A stretch of DNA of 64,000 nucleotides from Conyzicola nivalis (lineage in GTDB: Bacteria; Actinomycetota; Actinomycetes; Actinomycetales; Microbacteriaceae): the NCBI RefSeq assembly GCF_014639655.1, contig NZ_BMGB01000002.1, positions 186,001-250,000 on the forward strand, written 5' to 3'. A program made the translations under genes and the position numbers. The notes beneath the pieces are model-generated. The model saw only the letters and a list, made by a program, of their open reading frames with translations. It searched no databases and was not told the DNA's origin. Positions 37,745-47,071 of the stretch are shown one piece after another; positions within the stretch are counted from its first letter, which is position 1, and every line of letters begins with the position of its first letter.

Positions 37745-37820
37745 GAGCGGGTCGCAACTGGCGTTGAGATGGGTAACCATCAGGGAGCGAGATACACGAT
37801 TCGGCCGTACGCCTGGGCTG
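37745..37820 (+). ncRNA. ZTP (pfl) riboswitch upstream of glyA-folD
   Basis: The region carries the conserved ZTP-riboswitch elements in order and spacing: GAGCGGGTCGCAACTGGCG near 37745, AACCATCAGGGAGCGA near 37775, and the 3' pseudoknot strand CCGTACGCCTGGGC at 37804-37817. The aptamer senses ZMP/ZTP, which builds up when 10-formyl-THF is short, and turns on one-carbon genes. Placement before glyA and folD is the classic context. No clear terminator stem with a T-run follows, so control may be of translation: the glyA Shine-Dalgarno (37853-37858) is 35 bases downstream. Confidence 0.88.
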
Positions 37821-37864
37821 AACGGATACCTTAGTTACATCCGTTCGCTTTCAAGGAGTCGCTC

Positions 37865-39151
37865 GTGTCCTCTACCTTCAATTCGCCGCTGTCCGAAGTC
37901 GATCCCGAGATCGCGGCCGTCCTCGAACAGGAACTCGGCCGCCAGCGCGGCACGCTGGAGATGATCGCGAGCGAGAACTTCGTTCCGCGCGCCGTTCTCG
38001 AGGCCCAGGGTTCCGTGCTCACCAACAAGTACGCCGAGGGCTACCCCGGACGCCGCTACTACGGCGGCTGCGAATTTGTGGATGTCGCGGAGACCCTCGC
38101 CATCTCGCGCGCGAAGAGCCTCTTCGGCGCGGCCTACGCCAACGTGCAGCCTCACTCCGGTGCATCCGCCAACGCGGCCGTGCTCGCGGCGATCGCGAGC
38201 CCCGGCGACCGCATCCTCGGACTCGAGCTCGCGCACGGCGGGCACCTCACCCACGGCATGAAGCTCAACTTCTCGGGCAAGCTCTACGAGGCCCACGCCT
38301 ACGGTGTCGACCCCGACACCTTCCTCGTCGACATGGACGTCGTGCGCGAGAAGGCGCTCGAGACCCGCCCCCAGGTGCTCATCGCCGGGTGGAGCGCCTA
38401 CCCGCGCCAGCTCGACTTCGAGGCGTTCCGCGCGATCGCCGACGAGGTGGGCGCGAAGCTCTGGGTCGACATGGCGCATTTCGCCGGCCTCGTCGCCGCC
38501 GGACTGCACCCCAACCCGGTGCCCTTCGCCGACGTCACCTCGTCGACCGTGCACAAGACCATCGGCGGACCGCGCTCGGGCTTCATCCTGAACAACGACC
38601 TCGAGATCCAGAAGAAGATCAACTCCAACGTCTTCCCCGGCCAGCAGGGCGGGCCGCTCATGCACGTCATCGCGGCGAAGGCCACGGCGTTCAAGCTCGC
38701 CGCCGAGCCCGAGTTCAAGGACCGCCAGGAGCGCACCATCCGTGGCGCACAGATCCTCGCCGAGCGTCTGATGGCGGCCGACACGGTCGCCGCCGGCATC
38801 GACGTGCTTACCGGCGGAACCGACGTGCACCTCGTGCTGGTCGACCTGCGGGGCGCCGCCATCCACGGCCAGGACGCCGAAGACATCCTGCACTCGGTCG
38901 GCATCACGGTGAACCGCAACGCCGTGCCGTTCGACCCCCGCCCGCCGATGACCCCGTCGGGCGTGCGCATCGGAACGCCCGCGCTCGCCACGCGCGGCTT
39001 CGGAGACGCCGAGTTCACCGAGGTCGCGGACATCATCGCGACGGCCCTCAAGCCGACCCCGGATGTCGCGGCTCTCCGCGCCCGTGTGCTGAAGCTGACC
39101 GACGGCTTCCCGCTGTACGAGGGCCTCACGAGCCCGGGCAGCTGGGCGTAA
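37865..39151 (+). CDS. glyA: Serine hydroxymethyltransferase
   Basis: PLP enzyme that converts serine and THF to glycine and 5,10-methylene-THF. The 428-residue protein shows [53 protein letters not shown] and the PLP-lysine region [16 protein letters not shown]. The start is GTG at 37865 with AAGGAG at 37853-37858. It is under the ZTP riboswitch and is followed by folD after a palindromic repeat. The pair supplies and interconverts one-carbon units that purine synthesis consumes. Confidence 0.97.
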   Translation: MSSTFNSPLSEVDPEIAAVLEQELGRQRGTLEMIASENFVPRAVLEAQGSVLTNKYAEGYPGRRYYGGCEFVDVAETLAISRAKSLFGAAYANVQPHSGASANAAVLAAIASPGDRILGLELAHGGHLTHGMKLNFSGKLYEAHAYGVDPDTFLVDMDVVREKALETRPQVLIAGWSAYPRQLDFEAFRAIADEVGAKLWVDMAHFAGLVAAGLHPNPVPFADVTSSTVHKTIGGPRSGFILNNDLEIQKKINSNVFPGQQGGPLMHVIAAKATAFKLAAEPEFKDRQERTIRGAQILAERLMAADTVAAGIDVLTGGTDVHLVLVDLRGAAIHGQDAEDILHSVGITVNRNAVPFDPRPPMTPSGVRIGTPALATRGFGDAEFTEVADIIATALKPTPDVAALRARVLKLTDGFPLYEGLTSPGSWA

Positions 39152-39163
39152 CAACTTTCCGCC

Positions 39164-39210
39164 CTTCGACAGGCTCAGGGACTGCACGGTCGCTGAGCCT
39201 ATCGAAGCGT
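39164..39210. repeat. REP-like palindrome between glyA and folD
   Basis: CCCTTCGACAGGCTCAGGGAC (39164-39184) is answered by an imperfect inverse GTCGCTGAGCCTATCGAAGC (39191-39210). It is the same family as 25660-25723. It lies inside an operon, so it probably acts as an mRNA stabiliser or attenuator and not as a full stop. Confidence 0.8.
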
Positions 39211-39233
39211 CCCGACGACATAAGGACCCGCTA

Positions 39234-40112
39234 ATGACCGCAATCACCCTCGACGGCGTCGCCACCGCGTCCGCCGTCAAGAACGAACTGAAGGCGCGCA
39301 TCGACGCGCTCAAGGCCAAGGGCATCACCCCCGGCCTGGGAACCCTGCTGGTCGGCAGCGACCCGGGCTCGCTCTCCTACGTCGCGGGCAAGCACCGCGA
39401 CTGCGCCGAGGTGGGCATCGAGTCGATCCGCGTCGACCTGCCCGAGACGGCGACCGCCGACGAGGTGCGGGCCGCGATCGTCGGGCTGAACGAGAACCCG
39501 GCCGTCACCGGCTACATCATCCAGCTCCCGCTCCCGGCCGGCCTCGACGAGAACGCCATGCTCGAGCTGATGGACCCCGACAAGGACGCCGACGGCCTGC
39601 ACCCGACCAACCTCGGGCGACTGGTGCTGGGAGTGAGCGGCCCGCTCGACTCCCCGCTGCCCTGCACTCCGGCCGGCATCGTCGAGATGCTGGAGCGCTA
39701 CGACGTTCCCATCTCGGGCAAACACGTCGTCGTGATCGGTCGCGGCCTCACGGTCGGCCGCCCGCTCGGACTCCTGCTCACCCGCAAGGGCCTCGACGCC
39801 ACCGTCACCCTCACGCACTCGCGTACCGTCGACCTCGCCAGCTACGTGCGCCAGGCCGACATCGTGGTCGCGGCGGTCGGCGTCGCCGGCCTCGTGCAGC
39901 CAGACTGGCTGAAGCCGGGCGCGGCCGTGCTCGACGTCGGCATCACCCGCGTGGTCAACCCCGAGACCGGCAAAGCGAAGTTGGTCGGCGACGTCGACCC
40001 GGCATCCGCGGACGTCGCAGGCTACCTGTCCCCGGTCCCCGGCGGAGTCGGCCCGATGACGCGCGCGATGCTGCTCGTGAATGTCGTCGACGCGGCGGAA
40101 CGCCTTGCCTGA
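39234..40112 (+). CDS. folD: Bifunctional methylene-THF dehydrogenase/cyclohydrolase
   Basis: Converts 5,10-methylene-THF to 10-formyl-THF. The 292-residue protein has the catalytic [15 protein letters not shown] (Tyr and Lys), the binding segment [25 protein letters not shown], the nucleotide-binding [17 protein letters not shown] and the C-terminal [15 protein letters not shown]. The common motif reads GRGLTVG where most bacteria have GRSxxVG, as in many actinobacteria. It follows glyA by 82 bp across a palindromic repeat and overlaps the next gene, so glyA-folD-ybaK probably form one unit. Confidence 0.97.
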   Translation: MTAITLDGVATASAVKNELKARIDALKAKGITPGLGTLLVGSDPGSLSYVAGKHRDCAEVGIESIRVDLPETATADEVRAAIVGLNENPAVTGYIIQLPLPAGLDENAMLELMDPDKDADGLHPTNLGRLVLGVSGPLDSPLPCTPAGIVEMLERYDVPISGKHVVVIGRGLTVGRPLGLLLTRKGLDATVTLTHSRTVDLASYVRQADIVVAAVGVAGLVQPDWLKPGAAVLDVGITRVVNPETGKAKLVGDVDPASADVAGYLSPVPGGVGPMTRAMLLVNVVDAAERLA

Positions 40113-40587
40113 GCATCCCGCGGTCGTTCGTGTCGAGGCAGCGCTGGCCGAGGCCGGCGTCGTGACGCAGGTCGTCTGGCTCGACGGCGCCGCCAAGACC
40201 GCGGCCGAGGCCGCCGCCGCTCTGGGAATCGAGGTGGGCGCGATCGCCAACTCGCTCGTCTTTCTGCTCGACGGCGAGCCCGTGCTCGTGATGACCTCGG
40301 GAGCCCACCGCGTCGATACCGCGTGGCTCGGTAAACAGGTCGGGGGCACGTTCGCACGGGCCGATGCGGCGACGGTGAAGGATGCCACGGGTCAGGTCAT
40401 CGGCGGGATCGCACCCGTCGGCCATCCCGCACCCCTGCGCACCTTCGTCGACGCCGATCTCGCCGGCTACCCGGAGATCTGGGCGGCCGCGGGGCACGCG
40501 CACACGGTTTTCCCGCTGAGCTACGGCCAGCTGGTGTCGATCACCGCGGGCACCGAGACCCCGGTGGTGCCGCCCGCCGCAGCATGA
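40105..40587 (+). CDS. YbaK/EbsC-family aminoacyl-tRNA deacylase
   Basis: A protein of about 160 residues with the YbaK/ProRS-INS fold. [23 protein letters not shown] carries the conserved Lys and the following strand. [35 protein letters not shown] and [15 protein letters not shown] match the family. These enzymes clear mischarged tRNAs, mostly Cys-tRNA(Pro). The TTG at 40105 overlaps the folD stop by 8 bp and fits the family N-terminus ([17 protein letters not shown]). The in-frame ATG at 40081 would add eight atypical residues and is the alternative. Confidence 0.88.
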   Translation: MPEHPAVVRVEAALAEAGVVTQVVWLDGAAKTAAEAAAALGIEVGAIANSLVFLLDGEPVLVMTSGAHRVDTAWLGKQVGGTFARADAATVKDATGQVIGGIAPVGHPAPLRTFVDADLAGYPEIWAAAGHAHTVFPLSYGQLVSITAGTETPVVPPAAA

Positions 40588-40610
40588 CGCCGCCGGGCTA
40601 GGGTGGAGTC

Positions 40611-40730
40611 ATGAGTTTCTCCAGTGGCAAGTTCTTGGTCGGCCTCGCTGCCGTGCTCGCGATCGTTCTCGCCGTCGGCTTCATCGCCGTGGCGATTTTC
40701 GACGTCAACCTCTTCGGCGCCGTGCGCTGA
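40611..40730 (+). CDS. Small single-helix membrane peptide (39 aa)
   Basis: ATG at 40611 opens a 39-residue frame: MSFSSGKF, a 20-residue hydrophobic helix (VGLAAVLAIVLAVGFIAVAI) and the tail FDVNLFGAVR. TAGGGT at 40599-40604 ends six bases before the ATG, the same leaderless promoter geometry as many genes here. Third-position GC is high and there is no conflicting frame. The peptide is not recognised. Its expression is supported by promoter position and composition but not by homology that I can name. Confidence 0.6.
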   Translation: MSFSSGKFLVGLAAVLAIVLAVGFIAVAIFDVNLFGAVR

Positions 40731-40740
40731 CACCCGCATG

Positions 40741-41060
40741 GCGGGCGCCGCTCGTTGAATAGCGCCCTCTGCGCACGCGCTGGTTGAGTAGCGCCCTCTG
40801 GGGCGCGTATGGAAACCCCCTGCGCCCCCCTCGAGTTGCGCCATATGGGGCAGCCGGGCGAGATAACTGCCCCAATCGCCGCAATCGGATGTCACGTGGC
40901 GCGGCCCGCGCGCCGGTGGGGTTTCGATACGGTCGCTGGGCGACCTACTCAACCGGCGTGACCGGCCAACAGGATGCCGCGGCTCCCGCCCCGGCAAACC
41001 GTCCTGTCGAGCGTGCGCCGAGGCCATCTCGTCCTGTCGAACGACCCCGGCCCCGGCCCA
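40741..41060. repeat. Composite cluster of nested palindromic repeats
   Basis: This 330-bp gap has no protein-like frame. An outer palindrome of the GGTTGAGTAG...GAAACC type spans 40782-40820 (left arm) and 40916-40954 (right arm). Inside it lies another element in which GGGGCAG (40847-40853) pairs with CTGCCCC (40867-40873). A third element with CAGGATG and two CGTCCTGTCG words fills 40968-41042. A partial extra copy of the outer arm (CGTTGAATAGCGCCCTCTG) precedes it at 40753. The nesting suggests insertion of one repeat into another. Confidence 0.8.
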
Positions 41061-41069
41061 GGGGAACGG

Positions 41070-42226
<1,157 letters not shown>

Positions 42227-42230
<4 letters not shown>

Positions 42231-43327
42231 ACTCGTGCGATCGCCTCTCGAATGAATGCTGCTGTTGCTTCGGGTGTCACGTCGCCGATCCAGGCGCCCA
42301 TGGCCGCCTCCGACCCCGCGAGGTACTTCAGTTTGTTCTCTGCGCGACGCGGAGACGTGACCTGCAACATTAGACGGATGTCGTCGCGCGCGACGTTGAC
42401 CGGCGCCTGGTGCCACGCCGCGATGTACGGCGTCGGGGTGTCGTAGAGCTTGTCGATGCCGCGCAGCAGCTTCAGGTACAGGCCGGCAAGCTCGTCGCGC
42501 TCCTCACCGTTGGTGGCCGCGAAGTCGGGGATGTGGCGGTGCGGCAGCATGTGCACCTCGATGGGCCAGCGCGCCGCGAACGGAACGTAGGCGGTCCAGT
42601 GTTCGCCGGAGATGACGACGCGTTCGGATGCCCGTTCGCTCTCGAGGATGGATTCGAACAGATGGGGGCCGAATTTCTCGATCGACTCGACGAGCCGTTT
42701 CGTGCGCGGGGTCACGTAGGGGTAGGAGTAGATCTGCCCGTGCGGGTGCAGCAGCGTGACGCCGATCGCCTCGCCGCGGTTCTCGAAGGGGAAGACCTGC
42801 TGGATGCCGGGCAGCGCCGACAGCGCGGCCGTGCGGTCGGCCCACGCCTCGATCACGGTGCGCGCCCGCGACTCGGTCTGGCTGCCGAACGAGCCCTCGT
42901 GCTCGGGGCTGAAGCAGACGACCTCACAGCGGCCGATCGACGGCAGCGTGCGGCCGAGACCGATCTGGTCGAGCTCCTCGAGGCTGTATTCGGCGCCGAT
43001 GGCCGGTCCGAACGAGGGGGAGCGGTTCTCGAAGACCGCGACGTCGTAGTTGCTCGGCACCTCCGAGGGGTTGGTGGGCGTCGCGGGGGCCAGCGGGTCC
43101 TGGTCGGCGGGCGGCAGGAACACGCGGTTCTGGCGCGCCGAGGCGATGGAGATCCACTCGCCGGTGAGCACGTCCTGGCGCATGGTCGCGGTCTGCGGGC
43201 GCGGGTCGAGAACGCGGGCGTCGACGGCGCGGTCGGGGCCCAGCGTGGTGTCCGCGTCGTCGAAGTAGATGAGCTCCCGACCGTCGGCCAGGATGGTGGG
43301 GCGCTTTACGATCACCGGATCTGTCAT
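42227..43327 (-). CDS. galT: Galactose-1-phosphate uridylyltransferase
   Basis: Second Leloir enzyme; exchanges UMP between UDP-glucose and galactose-1-phosphate. The 366-residue protein shows LTGEWISIASARQNR, the active-site TLLHPHGQIYSYP (HPH nucleophile), WPIEVHMLPHRHIPDF and YIAAWHQAPV. The ATG at 43327 is chosen because TATCGT (43334-43339) ends six bases before it; an upstream in-frame start has no support. It is divergent from the DeoR regulator, which probably controls it. Confidence 0.96.
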
Positions 43328-43333
43328 GCTATT

Positions 43334-43379
43334 ACGATAACGAAAGTTAGCCTTTTGTTTTCGCAAGTATTCGCAAGGA
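43334..43379. promoter_or_regulatory. Control region between galT and the DeoR regulator
   Basis: A leaderless -10 for galT (TATCGT, minus strand) occupies 43334-43339. Two direct repeats of TTCGCAAG (43360-43367 and 43370-43377), one helical turn apart, and a CGAAAG at 43341-43346 form a TTTCG-rich cluster. DeoR/GlpR proteins commonly bind TTTCG-type direct repeats. The second repeat overlaps the AAGGAG that serves the regulator's own start, which would allow autoregulation. Confidence 0.55.
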
Positions 43380-43389
43380 GCAAACGACG

Positions 43390-44187
43390 ATGGCGGACGA
43401 TTCTGCCCCCACGATCATCCGGCGCGAGCGTCTGCTTCAGGACATCGTCGACCGCGGGTTCCTGCGCGTCGCCGACGCGAGCGTCGAGCTCGGCGTGAGC
43501 GCGGTCACCGTGCGCTCCGACCTCAGCGCGCTCGAGCTCGCCGGCAGCATCGTGCGGGTGCACGGCGGCGCGATGCCCCGCGGCTCGGGCAACGAGGGGG
43601 AGTCGTCGTTCGAGTCGTCGCTGGCCCGCGAGGCCGCGGCCAAACTCGCCATCGGACGCCGCGCCGCGTCCATGGTGAAGTCGGGACAGAGCGTGCTGCT
43701 CGACGTGGGGACGACCGCGCTCGCCGTGGCCCACGCGCTCGCGCGGCGCAGCGACCTGAACGACGTGCTCGTGGTCACGAACGGCCTGTCGATCGCACTC
43801 GCACTCGAACCGGGCATGCCCCGGCTGACCGTGGTGGTCACGGGAGGCACCCTGCGCCCCCTGCAGCACTCGCTGGTGAACCCGTTCGCGTCGGCGTTCC
43901 TCGAGAGCCTGCACGGCGACATCGCCTTCATCGGGTGCAACGGCGTCGACCCGGAGGTGGGCGTCACCAACGTCAACCTGCCGGAGGCCGAGGTCAAGCG
44001 CCGCATGATGCAGTCGGCGGCCCGTCGCGTGCTCGTCGCCGACGCCTCGAAGCTCGGCAGCCGCCGGCTCGGCAACGTCGGACCGCTCTCGGACTTCGAG
44101 TCGCTCGTGACCGCGGGCGGTCCGGATGCCGATGTCGTAGCCCGGCTCGAGACCGCCGGTCTGCACGTCATCGACGCCGACAACTAG
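43390..44187 (+). CDS. DeoR/GlpR-family transcriptional regulator
   Basis: A 265-residue repressor. The N-terminal DeoR helix-turn-helix is RERLLQDIVDRGFLRVADAS followed by ELGVSAVTVRSDLSALELAG and the wing IVRVHGGAMP. The C-terminal sensor domain has VLLDVGTTALAVAHAL, VVTNGLSIAL, VVVTGGTLRP, DIAFIGCNGVDPEVGVTN and VLVADASKLG, typical of DeoRC domains that bind phosphorylated sugars. The inducer is probably galactose-1-phosphate or a related sugar phosphate (inferred from context). The ATG has AAGGAG ten bases upstream. It is divergent from galT. Confidence 0.92.
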   Translation: MADDSAPTIIRRERLLQDIVDRGFLRVADASVELGVSAVTVRSDLSALELAGSIVRVHGGAMPRGSGNEGESSFESSLAREAAAKLAIGRRAASMVKSGQSVLLDVGTTALAVAHALARRSDLNDVLVVTNGLSIALALEPGMPRLTVVVTGGTLRPLQHSLVNPFASAFLESLHGDIAFIGCNGVDPEVGVTNVNLPEAEVKRRMMQSAARRVLVADASKLGSRRLGNVGPLSDFESLVTAGGPDADVVARLETAGLHVIDADN

Positions 44188-44196
44188 GCTGAAGAA

Positions 44197-45120
44197 ATGC
44201 GTGCACCCACCGGAGAACAATTCGTCTTGACCCGCGCCACCGCGACGGGCTCGTCGACCGCCGTCATCACGGAGGTCGCCGCGTCATTGCGCACCTTCCA
44301 GATCGACGGCGTCGACCTCACCGAGCCCTACGCGGCCGAGCGCACGCCGCCGTTCGGCGACGGCATCGTGCTCGCCCCCTGGCCGAACCGCGTCGAAGAC
44401 GGCATCTGGACCCTCGACGGCAAGCGCCAGCACCTCGACATCACCGAGCCGGCGCGGCACAACGCCATCCACGGCCTGCTGCGGTCCACCGCCTACCGTG
44501 TGACCGACCAGTCCGAGTCATCCGTCACCCTGAACGCCACCGTCTACCCGCAGCACGGCTACCCGTTTATGGTCGACACGAGCGTCACCTACGAACTCGT
44601 CGAGGGCGGCCTCACCGTGACGCACTCGCTGCACAACGCCTCGGCCGTCAAGGCGCCGGTCGCCGTGGGCACCCACCCCTTCTTCCGCCTCGGCGACGTG
44701 CCCACCGAGCAGCTCACGCTCCGCCTCAACGCCACGACCAGGTTCGAGACCGACGACCGGCTGATCCCGATCGCCGAGAACCCCGTCGAGGGCACGGGCT
44801 TCGACCTGCGCGACGGGCGCCTGGTCGGCGACCTGTACCTCGACGACGCGTTCGGCGGCGTGGTGTTCGACGGCGGCGAGAGCGTCAGCTCACTCACCGC
44901 TCCCGACGGCCGCCGCGTCGAACTCTGGCAGGACGAGAGCCACCCCTACGTGCAGGTGTTCACGACCCGCAAGTTCCCCAAGGACGGCGGGCTCGGGCTC
45001 GCCGTCGCCATCGAGCCGATGACCGCGGCCCCGAACGCGCTCAACACCGGGCTGGGCCTCAAGTGGCTGGAACCCGGCGAGAACTGGGTGGTTCGCTGGG
45101 GCATCCGCTACTCTGGGTAG
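44197..45120 (+). CDS. Aldose 1-epimerase (galactose mutarotase-like)
   Basis: Interconverts alpha and beta anomers of aldoses so that galactokinase receives alpha-galactose. The 307-residue beta-sandwich protein shows PPFGDGIVLAPWPNRVEDG, ITEPARHNAIHGLLR (catalytic His region), VAVGTHPFFRLGD (second His) and FTTRKFPKDGGLGLAVAIEP. TAGGCT, which overlaps the stop of the regulator gene (44185-44190), ends six bases before the ATG, so this gene can be read from its own leaderless promoter. Part of the galactose locus. The broad family also includes glucose-6-phosphate epimerases. Confidence 0.9.
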   Translation: MRAPTGEQFVLTRATATGSSTAVITEVAASLRTFQIDGVDLTEPYAAERTPPFGDGIVLAPWPNRVEDGIWTLDGKRQHLDITEPARHNAIHGLLRSTAYRVTDQSESSVTLNATVYPQHGYPFMVDTSVTYELVEGGLTVTHSLHNASAVKAPVAVGTHPFFRLGDVPTEQLTLRLNATTRFETDDRLIPIAENPVEGTGFDLRDGRLVGDLYLDDAFGGVVFDGGESVSSLTAPDGRRVELWQDESHPYVQVFTTRKFPKDGGLGLAVAIEPMTAAPNALNTGLGLKWLEPGENWVVRWGIRYSG

Positions 45121-45255
45121 CAACGAAGGGGAGTAGTTCCCTCAGCCGGTCCGCACCGGCTAGGCGCGAGACATCGACATACTGGTTCGTCACGACGACG
45201 CACCCGGTGCTCCACCTCGGTGATGACAATCACCAGGCGAACGAGACCTTCGGTC
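45121..45255 (+). ncRNA. Manganese (yybP-ykoY) riboswitch aptamer
   Basis: The conserved yybP-ykoY elements are present: CGAAGGGGAGTAG at 45124-45136, GACATCGACATACTGG near 45170, and ACGAGACCTTCGG at 45241-45253. P1 is CGAAGG (45124-45129) with CCTTCG (45247-45252). This class senses Mn2+ and controls manganese exporters and related membrane proteins. The gene downstream is a VIT1/CCC1-type metal transporter, which fits. The P1 3' strand is shared with a terminator that follows. Confidence 0.85.
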
Positions 45256-45280
45256 AGAATCTTGACTGGCCGAGGTTTTT
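45247..45280 (+). terminator. Riboswitch-controlled terminator before the VIT1 gene
   Basis: CCTTCGGTCA (45247-45256) pairs with TGACTGGCCGAGG (45263-45275), allowing small bulges, and TTTTT follows at 45276-45280. The left arm is the 3' strand of aptamer P1, so the aptamer and terminator exclude each other. Ligand-bound aptamer would prevent termination: an ON switch for manganese. Confidence 0.75.
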
Positions 45281-45324
45281 CGTACCCGGAATTCGTCGGT
45301 CGGCCCTAGCCGAAGGACCCCCGC

Positions 45325-46386
45325 GTGGCCGCCCCGACACCCTCCACCATCCGACGATGGCGCAAGTATCTCGCCGACGAACGCCAAGAGGCGGCCGTGT
45401 ACCGCGACCTCGCCAGCCGGCGCACCGGTGAGGAGCGCGAGATCCTGCTCGCGCTCGCCGAGGCCGAGGCCCGGCACGAGGCGCACTGGCTGGCGCTGCT
45501 CGGCGACAACGCCGGGCGGCCGCACCGTGGCGAGATCCGCACGCGGGCCCTCGGATGGCTCGCCCGCCGTTTCGGCTCGGTGTTCGTCCTCGCGCTCGCG
45601 CAACGGGCGGAGGCTCGCTCCCCGTACGAGGGCGACGTCGACGCGACGCCCGCGATGGCGGCCGACGAGCGCATCCACGAGGAGGTCGTGCGCGGCCTCG
45701 CCACCCGCGGGCGCAACCGGCTCTCGGGTACCTTCCGCGCCGCGGTGTTCGGCGCCAACGACGGGCTCGTGAGCAACCTCGCCCTCGTGCTCGGCATCGG
45801 CGCGACCGGGGTATCCACCCCGATCATCCTGGCGACGGGGCTCGCGGGTCTGCTCGCGGGAGCGCTGTCGATGGGCGCGGGCGAGTTCGTCTCGATCCGC
45901 AGCCAGCGCGAACTGCTCGCCGCATCCGACCCCAATCCCGAAACGCGTTCCGCGCTGCCGCACCTCGACGTCGACGCGAACGAGCTCTCGCTCGTCTACC
46001 GCGCCCGCGGCATGGACGAGAACGAGGCCCGGGCGCACGCCGCCGAGGTGCTGCGCGACCTCACCGTCGACCACTCGGCGGGCGACACCGTCGACGACCA
46101 CGAAGAGATCGGTTCGGCGCTCGGCGCCGCGGTATCGAGCTTCCTGTTCTTCGCCTCCGGGGCGATCATCCCCGTGCTGCCCTACATATTCGGCCTCGAA
46201 GGCGTCGCGGCGGTCGTGCTCTCGTCGGCCCTGGTGGGGGTTGCCCTGCTCGGCACCGGAGCGGTCACGGGACTGCTCTCGGGCGGCCCGCCCCTCAAGC
46301 GCGCGCTGCGGCAGCTGGCGATCGGCTTCGGCGCGGCGGGCGCCACCTACCTGCTCGGCCTGGCGTTCGGGGTCAGCGCGGCCTAG
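45325..46386 (+). CDS. Ferritin-like/VIT1-family metal transporter
   Basis: A 353-residue fusion. Residues about 10-135 form a ferritin-like (rubrerythrin) helical domain: DERQEAAVYRDLASRRTGEE, then LALAEAEARHEAHWLALLGD and a third helix with AADERIHEEVVRGL, which carry ExxH-type metal ligands. Residues about 140-353 are a VIT1/CCC1 membrane domain: FRAAVFGANDGLVSNLALVLG, LAGALSMGAGEFVSIRSQREL and the later four helices. Such fusions (MbfA in Rhizobiales) export iron or manganese. The start is GTG at 45325 with AAGGA upstream. Mn2+ riboswitch control points to manganese efflux or sequestration; iron is the alternative. Confidence 0.9.
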   Translation: MAAPTPSTIRRWRKYLADERQEAAVYRDLASRRTGEEREILLALAEAEARHEAHWLALLGDNAGRPHRGEIRTRALGWLARRFGSVFVLALAQRAEARSPYEGDVDATPAMAADERIHEEVVRGLATRGRNRLSGTFRAAVFGANDGLVSNLALVLGIGATGVSTPIILATGLAGLLAGALSMGAGEFVSIRSQRELLAASDPNPETRSALPHLDVDANELSLVYRARGMDENEARAHAAEVLRDLTVDHSAGDTVDDHEEIGSALGAAVSSFLFFASGAIIPVLPYIFGLEGVAAVVLSSALVGVALLGTGAVTGLLSGGPPLKRALRQLAIGFGAAGATYLLGLAFGVSAA

Positions 46387-46387
46387 T

Positions 46388-47071
46388 TCAGGCGAGCCGC
46401 CCGTCGGCCAGCCTGATCGTCTGGTCGGCCATCGCCTGCAGGCTCAGGTCGTGCGTCGAGATGATCGCGGTCATCCCCTCCGCGCGCACCACCGACTGCA
46501 GCAGCGCCATGACGCTCGCGCCGCTCTCGGCGTCGAGTTGCCCGGTCGGCTCGTCGGCGATGAGCAGCCGCGGCGAATTGGCGAGCGCACGCGCGATCGC
46601 CACACGCTGCTGTTGGCCGCCCGACAGTTCGCCGGGGCGCTGCGCCGCCTGGGCACCGATGCCGACCAGGTCGAGCAGGTGCGCCACCCGCGCCGTACGC
46701 TCCTTCGCCGCGGCACCGCGCAGGCGTAGCGGGAGCCCGACGTTCTCGGCCGCCGACAGCATCGGCAGCAGGCCGAACGTCTGGAAGACGAAGGCGAGCC
46801 GGTCGCGGCGCAGCGCGGTGCGGGCCCGCTCGTCGAGCGACGTCAGCTCGATGCCGTCGACGACGACGGTTCCGCTGGTCGGCTCGTCGAGACCACCGAG
46901 GCAGTTGAGCAGGGTGGTCTTTCCCGAGCCCGATCTGCCGACGAGCGCGGCGATCGTGCCGCGCTCGACGCTGAACGAGACGTCCTGCAGCGCGTGCACG
47001 TCGCCACCCGCCGAGCCGTAGGTGCGACCCAGCCCGCTGACCGTGACCATGGGGGTGTCCTGCGTGATCAT
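46388..47071 (-). CDS. ABC transporter ATPase (MacB/LolD type)
   Basis: A 227-residue ATPase of the 3.A.1.122/LolD group. Walker A is GRSGSGKTT, the signature is LSGGQQQR, Walker B is LLIADEPTGQLD and the switch His is in IISTHD. It is the last gene of a four-gene minus-strand operon, starting in an ATGA overlap with the preceding ATPase. One base separates its stop from the convergent VIT1 gene. It energises one or both of the FtsX-type permeases encoded upstream. Confidence 0.92.
   Translation of the reverse strand: MITQDTPMVTVSGLGRTYGSAGGDVHALQDVSFSVERGTIAALVGRSGSGKTTLLNCLGGLDEPTSGTVVVDGIELTSLDERARTALRRDRLAFVFQTFGLLPMLSAAENVGLPLRLRGAAAKERTARVAHLLDLVGIGAQAAQRPGELSGGQQQRVAIARALANSPRLLIADEPTGQLDAESGASVMALLQSVVRAEGMTAIISTHDLSLQAMADQTIRLADGRLA

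Noticed and set aside
45121-45324. A short hidden coding frame before the VIT1 gene
   Set aside because: The conserved riboswitch elements and terminator explain the sequence, and no frame has a start with a ribosome-binding site.
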